64,000 nucleotides of DNA from Verrucomicrobia bacterium CG1_02_43_26 (GCA_001872735.1 MNWT01000006.1:62001-126000); one strand, 5' to 3'. Positions 28,401 to 36,665 are shown, counted from the stretch's first letter. Notes: generated by a model not told the origin, from the letters alone. A program made the numbers and translations.

Positions 28401-30050
28401 TTATTGTCGCTTCAGATATATATTCCCAAACTCGTCCTGAAAGTATAATTCGTGCTTGGATGCATGTACTTTCACCCATCGTAATTCCCCCCTGGGGTTA
28501 ACAACGGCTCCTAGGTAAAAAATCTTTCCGTCGAGGATCATGCGGCTGCTATCCCCTTTAAAAATAACACTCGTTATTTTAACGCCTTCCAACCACGTAG
28601 CCAATACAGGATCAGGTCCCGTGAACACATCTTCTGCCGCTTCAGTAACGACCTCTTGCGTTGCCTTATCTTTTTTGATTTTCGCATAAGGCAAACGATC
28701 GCTTACCCCTAAAGTATTTTCTTCGCCCGCCTTAAAAACTTGAACAGCTTTCACGGTTGATTCTGTAGCAGGTGCCTTCTCAGCCTGCCCGTTCACTAGT
28801 TTGTTACTTGGTTTTCCTGCGGCAGATGCCTCTGCTGGTTGCTCCGAAGCTAATACATCAGCAATCGCAGCTTTGAGCTCTGCTTCAGATACCCCCATTT
28901 CAGCAGCTTTTTCCTGTATCACCTGTTGGTTAAATTCGTGCTCAGATAACTCAATCGTTGTCGTCTCTTTAGCTCTTGGTTGAGACACTCCATTTGCAGC
29001 CGCAGAAACACCGGTCTTTGCCGTTGAACCGTTTTTAGCAGCACTAACCGCTTCTTGTAATTTTTCAGCAGATACGCCCATCTGGGAAGCCTTCTCTTGA
29101 ACCTTTGCTGCGCTAGCCGGCTCTTGCGCTTTTCCAATATTAGACTGCACGGCCTTACTATTAAGTACTTGGTCAGCTGTCACGGCATTGGGTTGTTGCT
29201 CTAAAGCAACTCCTGGGACTGCCCCTTCTTGTGCTGGCTGAGTCTTAGCACCTTGGCTTTTCGAGGCAACCGGCTGTTGCGGTTTATCAAATTCTCCGGT
29301 CAATTTTTTTAGCTCTGTCATCGCCTCTTCCACAACGGCGGTATCGCTCACTCCTGCTTTTTCGTCTTTAAGGAAAGGTAACCCTATCATCACAATTCCC
29401 GCAATAACGACAAACAAAACCGCAATCATGCCAATTATCGGCAAAACTCTTTTGCTCACCCTGTTACCTCCATTTCCTCCATTAGATTTTGGCAACAAAG
29501 CCTCTGGAGGTAATACTGGCGGCTCCTCGCCTTCTTCATCGTTAGCACCGGGCATAGATTCAGGCTCGTTAAAGGGTTTTGGTGTTTTTAATAAATAATG
29601 AGAATGCTTTGGCGGCGGCGGTGGCGGTGGTTTAATCTCTACCTTTTCCTCCTCCTCTTGGGGGATCCCTTTAGAATTTGAATCCTTATATCGCGGCGAT
29701 TGCTTGGAATGAAATGCCATGCGAAAAGGAATCGCAGTATTGTTCAAATCCGGCATGCCTTCCGTTTCTGCATGAGTCTTCTCTGTTGCCTCTGGCGGCT
29801 TGGGCAACTTTACTTCAGGTTCATTCGCTTGTTCTACAGGCTTCTTCCCACTACCATCCAAAGGAATACCGCTTTGGGTGCGTTTGATCGGCCTTCTTGA
29901 GCCCATTGTGTGCGCATCCGTTCTGCGTTCTAAACGCAGTTTACGTTTCTCCTCTTTTATTTCAGGAGATTTTTCGGGACTTGGGGGGCCTAGCTTACGC
30001 CCCTTTTTCTCTTTATCAGAGTTCCCTTCTGTATTCCGTTCCTGACTCAT
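28401..30050 (-). CDS. Large GspB-associated membrane protein, proline- and Ala/Gln-rich
   Basis: A 549-residue protein from the ATG at 30050; AGGAG lies about 10 nt upstream, while the longer TTG frame (30062) would overlap that site. The N-terminal 200 residues are charged and Pro-rich, with a run of seven Pro near residue 145. One membrane helix (IAVLFVVIAGIVMIGLPFL) is near 210-230. The periplasmic part is Ala/Glu/Gln-rich and holds two similar helical repeats beginning VQEKASQMGVS and IQEKAAEMGVS. A conserved-looking C-terminal domain of about 65 residues (GVKITSVIFKGDSSRMIL, then GAVVNP) resembles the last domain of GspB-type proteins. It overlaps the upstream gene by 35 bp. I cannot name its function; the context says a partner of the ExeA-like ATPase. 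Confidence 0.75.
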   Translation of the reverse strand: MSQERNTEGNSDKEKKGRKLGPPSPEKSPEIKEEKRKLRLERRTDAHTMGSRRPIKRTQSGIPLDGSGKKPVEQANEPEVKLPKPPEATEKTHAETEGMPDLNNTAIPFRMAFHSKQSPRYKDSNSKGIPQEEEEKVEIKPPPPPPPKHSHYLLKTPKPFNEPESMPGANDEEGEEPPVLPPEALLPKSNGGNGGNRVSKRVLPIIGMIAVLFVVIAGIVMIGLPFLKDEKAGVSDTAVVEEAMTELKKLTGEFDKPQQPVASKSQGAKTQPAQEGAVPGVALEQQPNAVTADQVLNSKAVQSNIGKAQEPASAAKVQEKASQMGVSAEKLQEAVSAAKNGSTAKTGVSAAANGVSQPRAKETTTIELSEHEFNQQVIQEKAAEMGVSEAELKAAIADVLASEQPAEASAAGKPSNKLVNGQAEKAPATESTVKAVQVFKAGEENTLGVSDRLPYAKIKKDKATQEVVTEAAEDVFTGPDPVLATWLEGVKITSVIFKGDSSRMILDGKIFYLGAVVNPRGELRWVKVHASKHELYFQDEFGNIYLKRQ

Positions 30051-30774
30051 CAATAAACACAAGCTCCTTGGGGGTGATTTCTACAATTTTTACGGGTAAT
30101 TGATAACCTATGTATGAACCAATACTGTAAACTCGATTATTCAGCAATACCTTACTGTTTTCGCCCGCAATCTTAAGACCCGAGATATCCAACGCCTCTA
30201 TATAGTCTTCTATCTTCTGTTCCTGCGCTTCGCGTACCTCTATAATCGCGGATTCTGTTTTGGTAGCCTCCATGCCTTTATTTAAAGGCGATACACTCGT
30301 ATCTTTTTCTGGCAAAACAAGCTCACGTCCAGGAGTGGGTGCGGGTGATTTTTTCAAAACAGCGCTTGATTCCCGGTCTTGGGCGAATAAATGATCCGTC
30401 TGTTCTTTTATAGAATCCGCAATCGCTGCTCCGGTTATTATTTCCGGTACAGGAGCTTCTATTTCATCCCCTGCTTTTACGATTGTAACTTCCCCAAATG
30501 CCGATCGCTCTATTGCCTTAGTTGGTTTACCCAGACCGCCTTGGGATGTTTTCTCTAAATCCGTAGCACCATCCTGCGGTTTTAATAAAACAACGAGCAA
30601 TAATATAAAAAGCATGCCGATAAAAGTGCCCCCTATCAATAATCCCCAAAACAACTTGGGGTTAGGTGGCGAAGAAGATACCACAACTCGCTTCTGGGGC
30701 TTATGCCCTTGTGCATGCGGCGCGTTCATTCTATCTCGCTGTGCTTTCTTTAAAGCTTCACTTATTAAACTCAT
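30016..30774 (-). CDS. GspB-like membrane protein
   Basis: A 252-residue protein opening MSLISEALKKAQRDR, the hallmark short helix of GspB/ExeB partners. A membrane helix lies at about 41-65, followed by a low-complexity linker and a C-terminal small beta domain (SGLKIAGENSKVLLNNRVYS). GspA/ExeA and GspB/ExeB together insert the type II secretion pore through peptidoglycan in other Gram-negatives. Overlaps by 4 nt with the ExeA-like ATPase (ATGA at 30771-30774) and by 35 bp with the larger downstream protein. No type II core genes are in the window. Confidence 0.83.
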   Translation of the reverse strand: MSLISEALKKAQRDRMNAPHAQGHKPQKRVVVSSSPPNPKLFWGLLIGGTFIGMLFILLLVVLLKPQDGATDLEKTSQGGLGKPTKAIERSAFGEVTIVKAGDEIEAPVPEIITGAAIADSIKEQTDHLFAQDRESSAVLKKSPAPTPGRELVLPEKDTSVSPLNKGMEATKTESAIIEVREAQEQKIEDYIEALDISGLKIAGENSKVLLNNRVYSIGSYIGYQLPVKIVEITPKELVFIDESGTEYRREL

Positions 30775-31583
30775 GATAATTGTCTCAATTCCTTATGCGC
30801 CCGACGTACATGCCTATAACTCACACAATCACTCATACCAATATATGCCGAAAGCAACGATTTGTCACATAAATTGTTGATTATACGGGGTATGCCTTTG
30901 CTTTTTTTGAAAATCGAGCGCAATGCCCAATAACTAAATTGCGGCAGTTTCTTTCCTTTAGCTAAAGTAAGCCTGTGCTGAATATACAAAAATGTTTCTG
31001 AAAAATTTAACGGCGTTAGCTCATAGTAAACCAACACCCGTTGCTTCAATTGCCTCAGCCTCTTGGCTCTCAATTTCTCTTTAAATTCGGGTTGGCCCAT
31101 TAGAATAATTTGCAACAATTTCTGATTATCTGTTTCTAAATTAGAAAGCAAACGTATCTGCTCTAAAACCTCATCAGAGAGGTTTTGAGATTCGTCTACG
31201 ATCATGATGATTTCTTTACCACTAGCAATCTGCTTTAATAAAACTTCGTATATCTTGTTTACTAAATCAACCTTCGTATTGAGAGCCACTTTTACTCCCA
31301 GCTCCCTCAAAATATCGCGCAGCAACTGGTCTTTTGTCACTTCAGGGTTTAATAACAATACCGTTTCAAAATTCTCTTCATCCAGCTCCTCTAGTAATTT
31401 GCGGCACAGGGTAGTCTTTCCGCAACCCACTTCCCCTGTCAGCACGATAAAGCCTTTGCGTTGCTGTATACCATACCGCAAATGCTCCAACGCTTCTTGA
31501 TGCTTAGGGCTTAAATATAAAAACCGTGGATCTGGGGTTATATTAAAGGGCATCTCTTCAAATCCGTAGTAATCCTTATACAT
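30771..31583 (-). CDS. ExeA/GspA-type AAA ATPase
   Basis: A 270-residue AAA protein of the ExeA type. It opens MYKDYYGFEEMPFNITPDPR, the family start, with Walker A GEVGCGKTT (50-58) and Walker B IIMIVDESQ. The peptidoglycan-binding domain of full ExeA is missing; the protein ends after the AAA part and a short tail. Similar stand-alone ATPases occur in exosortase/PEP-CTERM and capsule loci, but no exosortase is visible here. First gene of a three-gene coupled block. Its start lies 71 bp from the preferred start of the divergent FtsB-like gene. Confidence 0.9.
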   Translation of the reverse strand: MYKDYYGFEEMPFNITPDPRFLYLSPKHQEALEHLRYGIQQRKGFIVLTGEVGCGKTTLCRKLLEELDEENFETVLLLNPEVTKDQLLRDILRELGVKVALNTKVDLVNKIYEVLLKQIASGKEIIMIVDESQNLSDEVLEQIRLLSNLETDNQKLLQIILMGQPEFKEKLRAKRLRQLKQRVLVYYELTPLNFSETFLYIQHRLTLAKGKKLPQFSYWALRSIFKKSKGIPRIINNLCDKSLLSAYIGMSDCVSYRHVRRAHKELRQLS

Positions 31584-31654
31584 ACATGATTATACCCTAT
31601 CTTTTTTTAACGGCCTTGAAAATACTTTATTTTATTGATAAATACTTAACCTTC

Positions 31655-31951
31655 ATGAGTATGTTTCAAAAAATTATTATCGTTTTCTTGTGCCTCTTGT
31701 TATTGATCGTCTCAACATTTTTTCTTTCCCTCTGGTTTAAAACTAAAAAGGAATATCAAGGTTTTGCTAACCGTGAACAAAAATTGTCAAATGAGCTCTG
31801 CGAATTGCAGAGCGCGCTAAAGGCTCAAGAACTTTATCTCGATAAACTCATTTCAGATCCAGAGTTCTTTGAGCGTGTCGTCCGCCAAAAACTGGGATAC
31901 TCAAGCCCGAATGAGCTCATATTCCGCTTCCCCAATCAGCAGACCCAATAA
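31655..31951 (+). CDS. FtsB/DivIC-like septum protein
   Basis: A 98-residue bitopic protein from the ATG at 31655 (MSMFQKI); an ATG at 31586 would add 23 residues. It has one membrane helix (about 6-27), a coiled-coil stretch with heptad-like leucines (about 38-75) and the C-terminal segment RQKLGYSSPNELIFRF, strongly typical of FtsB/DivIC. Such proteins form the FtsB-FtsL-FtsQ complex that activates septal wall synthesis. It precedes the UDP-sugar pyrophosphorylase by 9 bp and is probably cotranscribed with it. Confidence 0.83.
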   Translation: MSMFQKIIIVFLCLLLLIVSTFFLSLWFKTKKEYQGFANREQKLSNELCELQSALKAQELYLDKLISDPEFFERVVRQKLGYSSPNELIFRFPNQQTQ

Positions 31952-31960
31952 ACCCATACT

Positions 31961-33385
31961 ATGTTTGCTACAGAAAACGAAGTCGTTCAAACCTTTAAAA
32001 ATGCGGGGCAATCTCACGTTTTTGAATCCTATAGTGTCCTTTCGCTTGAACAAAAAAAAGCGCTTCTTGCCCAAGCATCACAAATAGATCTCCCCTTCCT
32101 GCACAGCTTAGCGAGCAAATTTTTGCCGGTCACACAGCCTACTTCTCATACTAACGCAGGGCATATTTTACCCCCAAAAGCGCTTCGACTTCCTCAAAAC
32201 GGGGGTGATCCTTCCGCTTGGAATTGCGCTCGTACTCTGGGCGAAAGGTACCTGACAGCAGGAAAAATAGCCGTCTTAACCGTTGCAGGGGGTCATGGGA
32301 CGCGTCTTGGCATTACTTGCCCGAAGGGGACGTTCTCCGTCACGCCTATTAAGGAAAAATCGCTTTTCCAAGTCTTTGCGGAAAAAATCGTTGCTGCTCA
32401 AAATAAATATGACTGTGTGATTCATTGGTTTATCATGACCAGTTTTGCTAACCACGAGGATACCCTCGAGTTCTTCAATCAACATAACTATTTTCGTCTC
32501 TCGCCCAACCACATCCATTTTTTCCAACAGAGCCAAATGCCGGCAATTGATTTTGAGGGCAAAATAATCATGGAATCCCCTGCTTCCATTTCCATGAGCC
32601 CTGATGGCCATGGCGGTTCCTTTTATGCGCTAAAAAATCACAAATTGCTCGACTACATGGCCGAGCGTAATATCGAAATTATCAGTTATCATCAGGTAGA
32701 TAACCCGCTTGCAAAAATTATAGACCCCGCGTTTATCGGTTTTCATATCGAGGCTCAATCAGACTTTTCGTCCAAAATGGTTCCCAAAACAAAGCCGGAA
32801 GAAAGGGTGGGGCTTTTTTGCATCATAAATGGACAGCTTCAAGTAATCGAATATAGTGATTTCCCTTCAAGCTTGGTCGATCAAAGGGATCCAAACGGAA
32901 GGCTCACGTTCGATGCGGCAAACGTGGCAATTCATCTCTTCAACAGAACTTTTGTCGAAACGGTTACAGAAAAACAGGGTTTATTAGAAAGCTTGCCTTA
33001 CCATAGAGCTATAAAAACAATACCGGCATTCAAAGAGGTCAAAGCAATATCTCCCAAAGAGCCTAATGGCATTCGTTTTGAGCGCTTTATCTTCGATGCC
33101 CTCCCGTTAGCCCATAATCCCATTCTCATTGAAACAGAACGTACTTCAGAATTTAGCCCTGTTAAAAACAATACCGGCCCGGATTCCCTGGAAACGTGCC
33201 TGAAGGACCAGCGAACCCTTTTTCTTTCTTGGATTTCCCATGCTCTCCCTGATGAAACATTGGCCACTATCAACAAAATAGAAGTCTCACCGCTTTTCGC
33301 GGATTCCAAGGATGATTTTGTGAAGAAGTGGGCGCAACAGCCCCAAATCGTCTCCCCGGAAGCAAATGAACTGTATATCGAATAA
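31961..33385 (+). CDS. Eukaryotic-type UDP-N-acetylhexosamine pyrophosphorylase
   Basis: A 474-residue member of the UAP/QRI1 family, which makes UDP-GlcNAc or UDP-GalNAc from UTP and the sugar-1-phosphate. The nucleotide loop VAGGHGTRLG is near 108-117, followed by PKG, then GHGGSFYAL (family GNGG-type segment), QVDNPL and VIEYSDFP. Bacterial GlmU is unrelated in layout, so this is the eukaryote-like form, found in only some bacteria. It likely supplies activated amino sugar for wall and polysaccharide with GlmS (59.2 kb) and the CapD-like enzyme (26.5 kb). UTP-glucose-1-phosphate uridylyltransferase is a related alternative, but the segments fit UAP better. Confidence 0.88.
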   Translation: MFATENEVVQTFKNAGQSHVFESYSVLSLEQKKALLAQASQIDLPFLHSLASKFLPVTQPTSHTNAGHILPPKALRLPQNGGDPSAWNCARTLGERYLTAGKIAVLTVAGGHGTRLGITCPKGTFSVTPIKEKSLFQVFAEKIVAAQNKYDCVIHWFIMTSFANHEDTLEFFNQHNYFRLSPNHIHFFQQSQMPAIDFEGKIIMESPASISMSPDGHGGSFYALKNHKLLDYMAERNIEIISYHQVDNPLAKIIDPAFIGFHIEAQSDFSSKMVPKTKPEERVGLFCIINGQLQVIEYSDFPSSLVDQRDPNGRLTFDAANVAIHLFNRTFVETVTEKQGLLESLPYHRAIKTIPAFKEVKAISPKEPNGIRFERFIFDALPLAHNPILIETERTSEFSPVKNNTGPDSLETCLKDQRTLFLSWISHALPDETLATINKIEVSPLFADSKDDFVKKWAQQPQIVSPEANELYIE

Positions 33386-33506
33386 GCGTTTTACTTCGCC
33401 TATTTCTTAACAGTTCAGGTTTGAAAATGCCCCCTAAAACAGCTCAAAATAATCTTGCCATTGCCCCTTGCCATACTTATCCTACAAAGATCTCGATTGA
33501 CTTCAA

Positions 33507-33583
33507 GGGGGATTAGCTCAGTTGGTTAGAGCGCTTGCATGACACGCAAGAGGTCACTGGTTCGAATCCTGTATCTCCCACCA
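33507..33583 (+). tRNA. tRNA-Val (anticodon GAC)
   Basis: A full cloverleaf with encoded CCA. Acceptor stem GGGGGAT pairs with ATCTCCC (one G-U). Anticodon arm TTGC-ATGACAC-GCAA shows anticodon GAC, reading valine GUC/GUU. The T arm has one T-T mismatch. A strong terminator follows at 33598. Confidence 0.93.
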
Positions 33584-33597
33584 TTTTTATTAAATAT

Positions 33598-33625
33598 TGC
33601 CCCGCAATCACTTGTGGGGCATTTT
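33598..33625 (+). terminator. Terminator after tRNA-Val
   Basis: Stem TGCCCCGCAA (33598-33607) pairs with TTGTGGGGCA (33612-33621), with one G-U and a 4-nt loop, followed by TTTTC. It lies 15 bp past the tRNA and ends 17 bp before the transporter start. Confidence 0.8.
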
Positions 33626-33642
33626 CTATTTTAAAGACACTT

Positions 33643-34452
33643 ATGATCACCTTGGCCAACATAAATGCTCAATCTTGGGTAAACGCCATGCATCGCCTGC
33701 CACCAGAAGCAATCTGGGGCATTCTGCTCGTTGCCTGTTTTGCCAGCATTATCCTATTATTACGGCTGTTTGGAGCAATAGGGCTTTATGTCTACATGGC
33801 TATTGGGGTTATTGCCGCAAACATTCAGGTACTCAAAGTCGTCCAATTCTCTCTGCTTCCGGAGCCCGTAGCCCTCGGCACAGTCATCTTCTCGACCATC
33901 TTCCTTTGCACAGACATCCTTGCCGAATATTATTGCGCGAAAACCGCTCGCAATGGGGTTTATTTAAGCATGCTAGGTATGTTCCTGATGACGCTCTTTA
34001 TGCACATTACCCTCGGATTTCGTCCACTAGACCCTGCAACCGCTCCCGAAGGCCTTCAATGGGCACTTCCTGCCCACGATAATATAAGCGCTATATTTAC
34101 CCCTGCACCGGCTCTTTTCCTAGCAGGAATGGTCTCCTTTCTAACCAGTCAATTGTACGATGTTTGGGTTTTCACTGCCATTCGTAAACTCACCCGCGGG
34201 CGCTATCTCTGGCTACGAAATAATGTCTCTACGATCCTTTCAGCTCTAATAGACAGCGTCTTATTCAGCACACTTGCCTGGATAGTCCTGGCTCCACACC
34301 CCTTGCCCTGGAAAACTGTTTTATTCACCTATATACTAGGCACCTACTGGATACGCGTCATTTTCGCCATTATAGACACCCCCATCATCTACCTGGCACG
34401 CCATTTCATACCGCAAAAGGATCCATTACTTATAGCCAATAAGCTAAAGTAA
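33643..34452 (+). CDS. Queuosine-precursor transporter, YhhQ/VUT family
   Basis: A 269-residue inner-membrane protein with about six to eight helices, of the YhhQ family that imports preQ0/preQ1 for tRNA queuosine. Family landmarks: the ANIQVLK segment near residue 55, FLCTDILAEYYC, and SQLYDVWVF with the conserved Gln-x-x-Asp. The reading frame continues upstream into the tRNA, but the true start is the ATG at 33643 (MITLANIN). It lets the cell salvage the base rather than make it. It is co-directional with the tRNA and separated from it by the terminator. Confidence 0.88.
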   Translation: MITLANINAQSWVNAMHRLPPEAIWGILLVACFASIILLLRLFGAIGLYVYMAIGVIAANIQVLKVVQFSLLPEPVALGTVIFSTIFLCTDILAEYYCAKTARNGVYLSMLGMFLMTLFMHITLGFRPLDPATAPEGLQWALPAHDNISAIFTPAPALFLAGMVSFLTSQLYDVWVFTAIRKLTRGRYLWLRNNVSTILSALIDSVLFSTLAWIVLAPHPLPWKTVLFTYILGTYWIRVIFAIIDTPIIYLARHFIPQKDPLLIANKLK

Positions 34453-34500
34453 AATCCCTCATGGGCAATTAGGCACACTCGTTTATGCCTACATGTCAGG

Positions 34501-35052
34501 CTACAGTGGGGCTTTCTTGAAATCAAGTTTTTCAATAGCACTTGATCCTGAATTCATCCTAATCTCAGTTATAGCACTCGTGCGTTCATCAATAAACACT
34601 TCAACCCCAGTATTTCCCACCAACTCACCTTTATCATTCAACAACTTTGTATCCACAAACATCCCCTGATTAAACGGCTCAAAGAACGAAACTGACTCTA
34701 TTTCCCCCGTAGCGATATCCGTGTACAGGGTAAGCGGCCAATAGGTATATCGTTCAATCGTAAATTTACAAGAATGTACCATAACCTGAACAACATCATA
34801 AATTTTATTATCGCCCAACTCTATCACCTGCCCTAAATCCCCCTTAACAACAAGGGGTACTCGAGAACTATCCCGAGTCACAAATTCCAAACTAAGTTCT
34901 ATAAACTTAATGTTCGAAAATTTTGTATTCCAACTGACATGAAAATTTGTCTGAATTCTTTCGATATCCCCAAATGCGGATACTGTTAGTCGTTGAAGCC
35001 CAAAAATAAGACTCACAGTACTTATTAAAAAACATATTTTCTTTAAGATCAT
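34501..35052 (-). CDS. Secreted protein, paralogue A of a three-gene family
   Basis: A 183-residue protein starting MILKK at 35052, chosen by alignment with its two paralogues; the GTG at 35067 is less likely. A signal peptide (LISTVSLIFGLQRLTVSA) is followed by a beta-rich, mostly uncharged mature chain of about 155 residues. Shared with paralogues at 35.3 and 36.1 kb: a GD-DV-Q element (GDNKIYDVVQVMVHSCKFT), a GE-S-EPF element (GEIESVSFFEPF) and a KLLND-GELVGN element. A is the most divergent copy. Its own promoter-like sequence lies at 35092-35119. The family is not one I recognise. Confidence 0.8.
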   Translation of the reverse strand: MILKKICFLISTVSLIFGLQRLTVSAFGDIERIQTNFHVSWNTKFSNIKFIELSLEFVTRDSSRVPLVVKGDLGQVIELGDNKIYDVVQVMVHSCKFTIERYTYWPLTLYTDIATGEIESVSFFEPFNQGMFVDTKLLNDKGELVGNTGVEVFIDERTSAITEIRMNSGSSAIEKLDFKKAPL

Positions 35053-35091
35053 AATCAACACACTCAAATTTTTATTTATGTAGCTAAATGT

Positions 35092-35119
35092 ATGATATGA
35101 GATAATCGAAATCTGTCAA
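35092..35119 (-). promoter_or_regulatory. Sigma-70-type promoter of paralogue A
   Basis: On the minus strand TTGACA (35114-35119) and TATCAT (35092-35097) are spaced 16 bp. The spacer begins gATtTCGAtt, similar to that of paralogue B. It ends 40 bp upstream of the chosen start. Confidence 0.7.
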
Positions 35120-35177
35120 AAAAACATGTGACCTTAAATAACTATTGCAAGAAATCGTACTTTAGCAATTTCAAGCA

Positions 35178-35222
35178 TCAAAAAAGATGAGCTAAGGTTC
35201 TACTTAAAGCCCCTTAGCTCAT
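35178..35222 (-). terminator. Terminator after paralogue B
   Basis: A perfect 11-bp stem (ATGAGCTAAGG at 35187-35197, CCTTAGCTCAT at 35212-35222) with a 14-nt loop. On the minus strand it is followed by CTTTTTTG, so it ends transcripts of paralogue B (stop at 35265) before they reach the promoter of A. Confidence 0.85.
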
Positions 35223-35264
35223 ACAAGTGAAAAACCATTTAGTCTTCCCTCTAAAAAATGCTTA

Positions 35265-35804
35265 CTATTTTCTGTATGTGAGGTTGCCTAAGTCTCGCCC
35301 CCATGAATTCGCATGAATTGAGGTCAATTTACCCGTAGCTTCATCCAATACTATTTTGAAATATCCATTTCCGACTTCAACACCCTGATCATTCTTAAGC
35401 TTTACCATAATTTCCTGGTTATTATTAAACGGCTCAAACAAAGATATCCCTTCAAGTTCTCCTGTCGCGTTCCCTTCCCAAATCGGAAAAGGCCAATAGC
35501 TGTGCTGCTCAAGCGTAAACTTACACGAGTGTATAATAATTTGAGTCACATCATCCATACCAGGATCTCCTACACTAACTTCCCCTCCCTCACGTCCGGT
35601 GAAAGTCATCTCTCTTGTCTCACCATCTCTTCCAACAAATGTTATTGCAAAAGGGGCATATTTTATATTGGAAAATTTTACACTCCAATGGACATAAAAA
35701 GGTATTGTGTATTTTTCTACTTTAATAGATGCAACACTCTGGACGAGCTGCAAACCAAGAAAAACTCCCATTATTGCAACCAAAAAACTAATTTTCTTCA
35801 ACAT
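35265..35804 (-). CDS. Secreted protein, paralogue B of a three-gene family
   Basis: A 179-residue protein from the ATG at 35804 (MLKKI); GGAG sits 9 nt upstream. A signal peptide (FLVAIMGVFLGLQLVQSVAS) is followed by a beta-rich mature chain. Closest to paralogue C: both share SVGDPG[MI]DDVTQI, HSCKFT or TSFKFT, GEL-GIS-EPF and a VEVG or EEVGWG element. Cys is limited to the HSC motif, so no disulphide pattern is apparent. Each copy has its own promoter, and B has a strong terminator, so expression is separate for each gene. Function unknown. Confidence 0.83.
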   Translation of the reverse strand: MLKKISFLVAIMGVFLGLQLVQSVASIKVEKYTIPFYVHWSVKFSNIKYAPFAITFVGRDGETREMTFTGREGGEVSVGDPGMDDVTQIIIHSCKFTLEQHSYWPFPIWEGNATGELEGISLFEPFNNNQEIMVKLKNDQGVEVGNGYFKIVLDEATGKLTSIHANSWGRDLGNLTYRK

Positions 35805-35842
35805 AACCATAAACTCCACTTAATTAATAATATTACAAACTT

Positions 35843-35870
35843 AGTATACCATTATTTCGATATTTGTCAA
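35843..35870 (-). promoter_or_regulatory. Near-perfect sigma-70 promoter of paralogue B
   Basis: On the minus strand TTGACA (35865-35870) and TATACT (35843-35848) are separated by 16 bp. The -10 ends 39 bp before the start codon. The -35 and first half of the spacer recur upstream of paralogue A and at 36845-36850. Confidence 0.82.
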
Positions 35871-35952
35871 AAATTGGAAAGGTTTTTTATCTCCCTATTT
35901 AATTTCATCAAAAATAAGCTGTTCTTGTTATTCTTCACAGTTTATCCAGAAA

Positions 35953-36046
35953 GCTACTGACAAATGCTAACCTTACCTTTATACACAAAAAAATAGTGCG
36001 TCTCCGTCGTAAATTTACAAGAGTGTATAATTATTTGAACTCGGCA
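35953..36046 (-). pseudogene. Relic of a fourth family member
   Basis: On the minus strand, in one frame, the segment reads VQIIIHSCKFTTETHYFF before drifting to a stop near 35955. This matches the core of paralogue B (TQIIIHSCKFTLEQHSYWPF), and the nucleotides 35989-36040 match B's equivalent region closely. No start, signal peptide or rest of the gene is recognisable around it. It sits in the 333-bp divergent gap between paralogues B and C, so it is a decayed copy or a leftover of a duplication. The remaining 90 bp up to the start of C carry its promoter. Confidence 0.7.
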
Positions 36047-36073
36047 TTTTTTGTATAAAAAAACTGCCACTCA

Positions 36074-36102
36074 TTGACGAAATGTCATATTTGGCGTATG
36101 CT
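36074..36102 (+). promoter_or_regulatory. Sigma-70-type promoter of paralogue C
   Basis: TTGACG (36074-36079) and TATGCT (36097-36102) are spaced by 17 bp. The -10 ends 35 bp upstream of the start codon at 36138. The -35 hexamer is preceded by the same T-rich context as in A and B. Confidence 0.72.
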
Positions 36103-36137
36103 TAATTATTGCTATATCAAACAAGAATTAAATCATT

Positions 36138-36665
36138 ATGCTAAAGAAAATAACTCTAATAATAGCTTTTTTGGGAATCTGGATGGGTTTCCAAGTTAGT
36201 CAGACTGTCGCATCGGTTAAAGTAGGTCAACTTACAGTTCCCTTTTTCGTGCAGTGGAATGCCATTGCCCATTCCTTTCACATATCTAATATAGAATTTG
36301 ATATAACATTTGTCACTAGAGATGGCGAAAGGGTGGCCATTTCTTACAAGGGCACTCCGGGGCGTGAAGTTAGCGTAGGAGATCCTGGTATAGATGATGT
36401 GACTCAAATTGTCATAACTTCATTTAAATTTACTGTTGATGAATATATTGTGGGCGTTTATTCTAAAACAGCCAAAGGAGAGCTGAAAGGCATATCATTG
36501 CTAGAACCGTTTAAGACGGGAGATGTCGGGGCAAAGCTTTTGAATGCCAGAGGAGAAGAGGTAGGCTGGGGCTTTTTTAGACTAGTATTGAGCGATAGCG
36601 GCGATAAGCTGATTTCTATTCAAGCACAATCTTGGAGAGTTGACCTTTGGAGGCTTTTCCGCTGA
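36138..36665 (+). CDS. Secreted protein, paralogue C of a three-gene family
   Basis: A 175-residue protein beginning MLKKI. Signal peptide LIIAFLGIWMGFQVSQTVAS, then a beta-rich mature chain matching paralogue B across its length (SVGDPGIDDVTQI, KGELKGISLLEPF, then LLNARGEEVGWGFF). In C the HSC of the core is TSF, so Cys is lost. It is transcribed away from B and A, so the cluster is a divergent gene set with a relic between. The C-terminus ends QSWRVDLWRLFR, resembling NSWGRDLGNL in B. Function unknown; a secreted or surface role is inferred from the signal peptide. Confidence 0.83.
   Translation: MLKKITLIIAFLGIWMGFQVSQTVASVKVGQLTVPFFVQWNAIAHSFHISNIEFDITFVTRDGERVAISYKGTPGREVSVGDPGIDDVTQIVITSFKFTVDEYIVGVYSKTAKGELKGISLLEPFKTGDVGAKLLNARGEEVGWGFFRLVLSDSGDKLISIQAQSWRVDLWRLFR

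Noticed and set aside
33535-33642. N-terminal extension of the YhhQ frame into the tRNA
   Set aside because: The frame runs through tRNA-Val and its terminator; the real start is the ATG at 33643.
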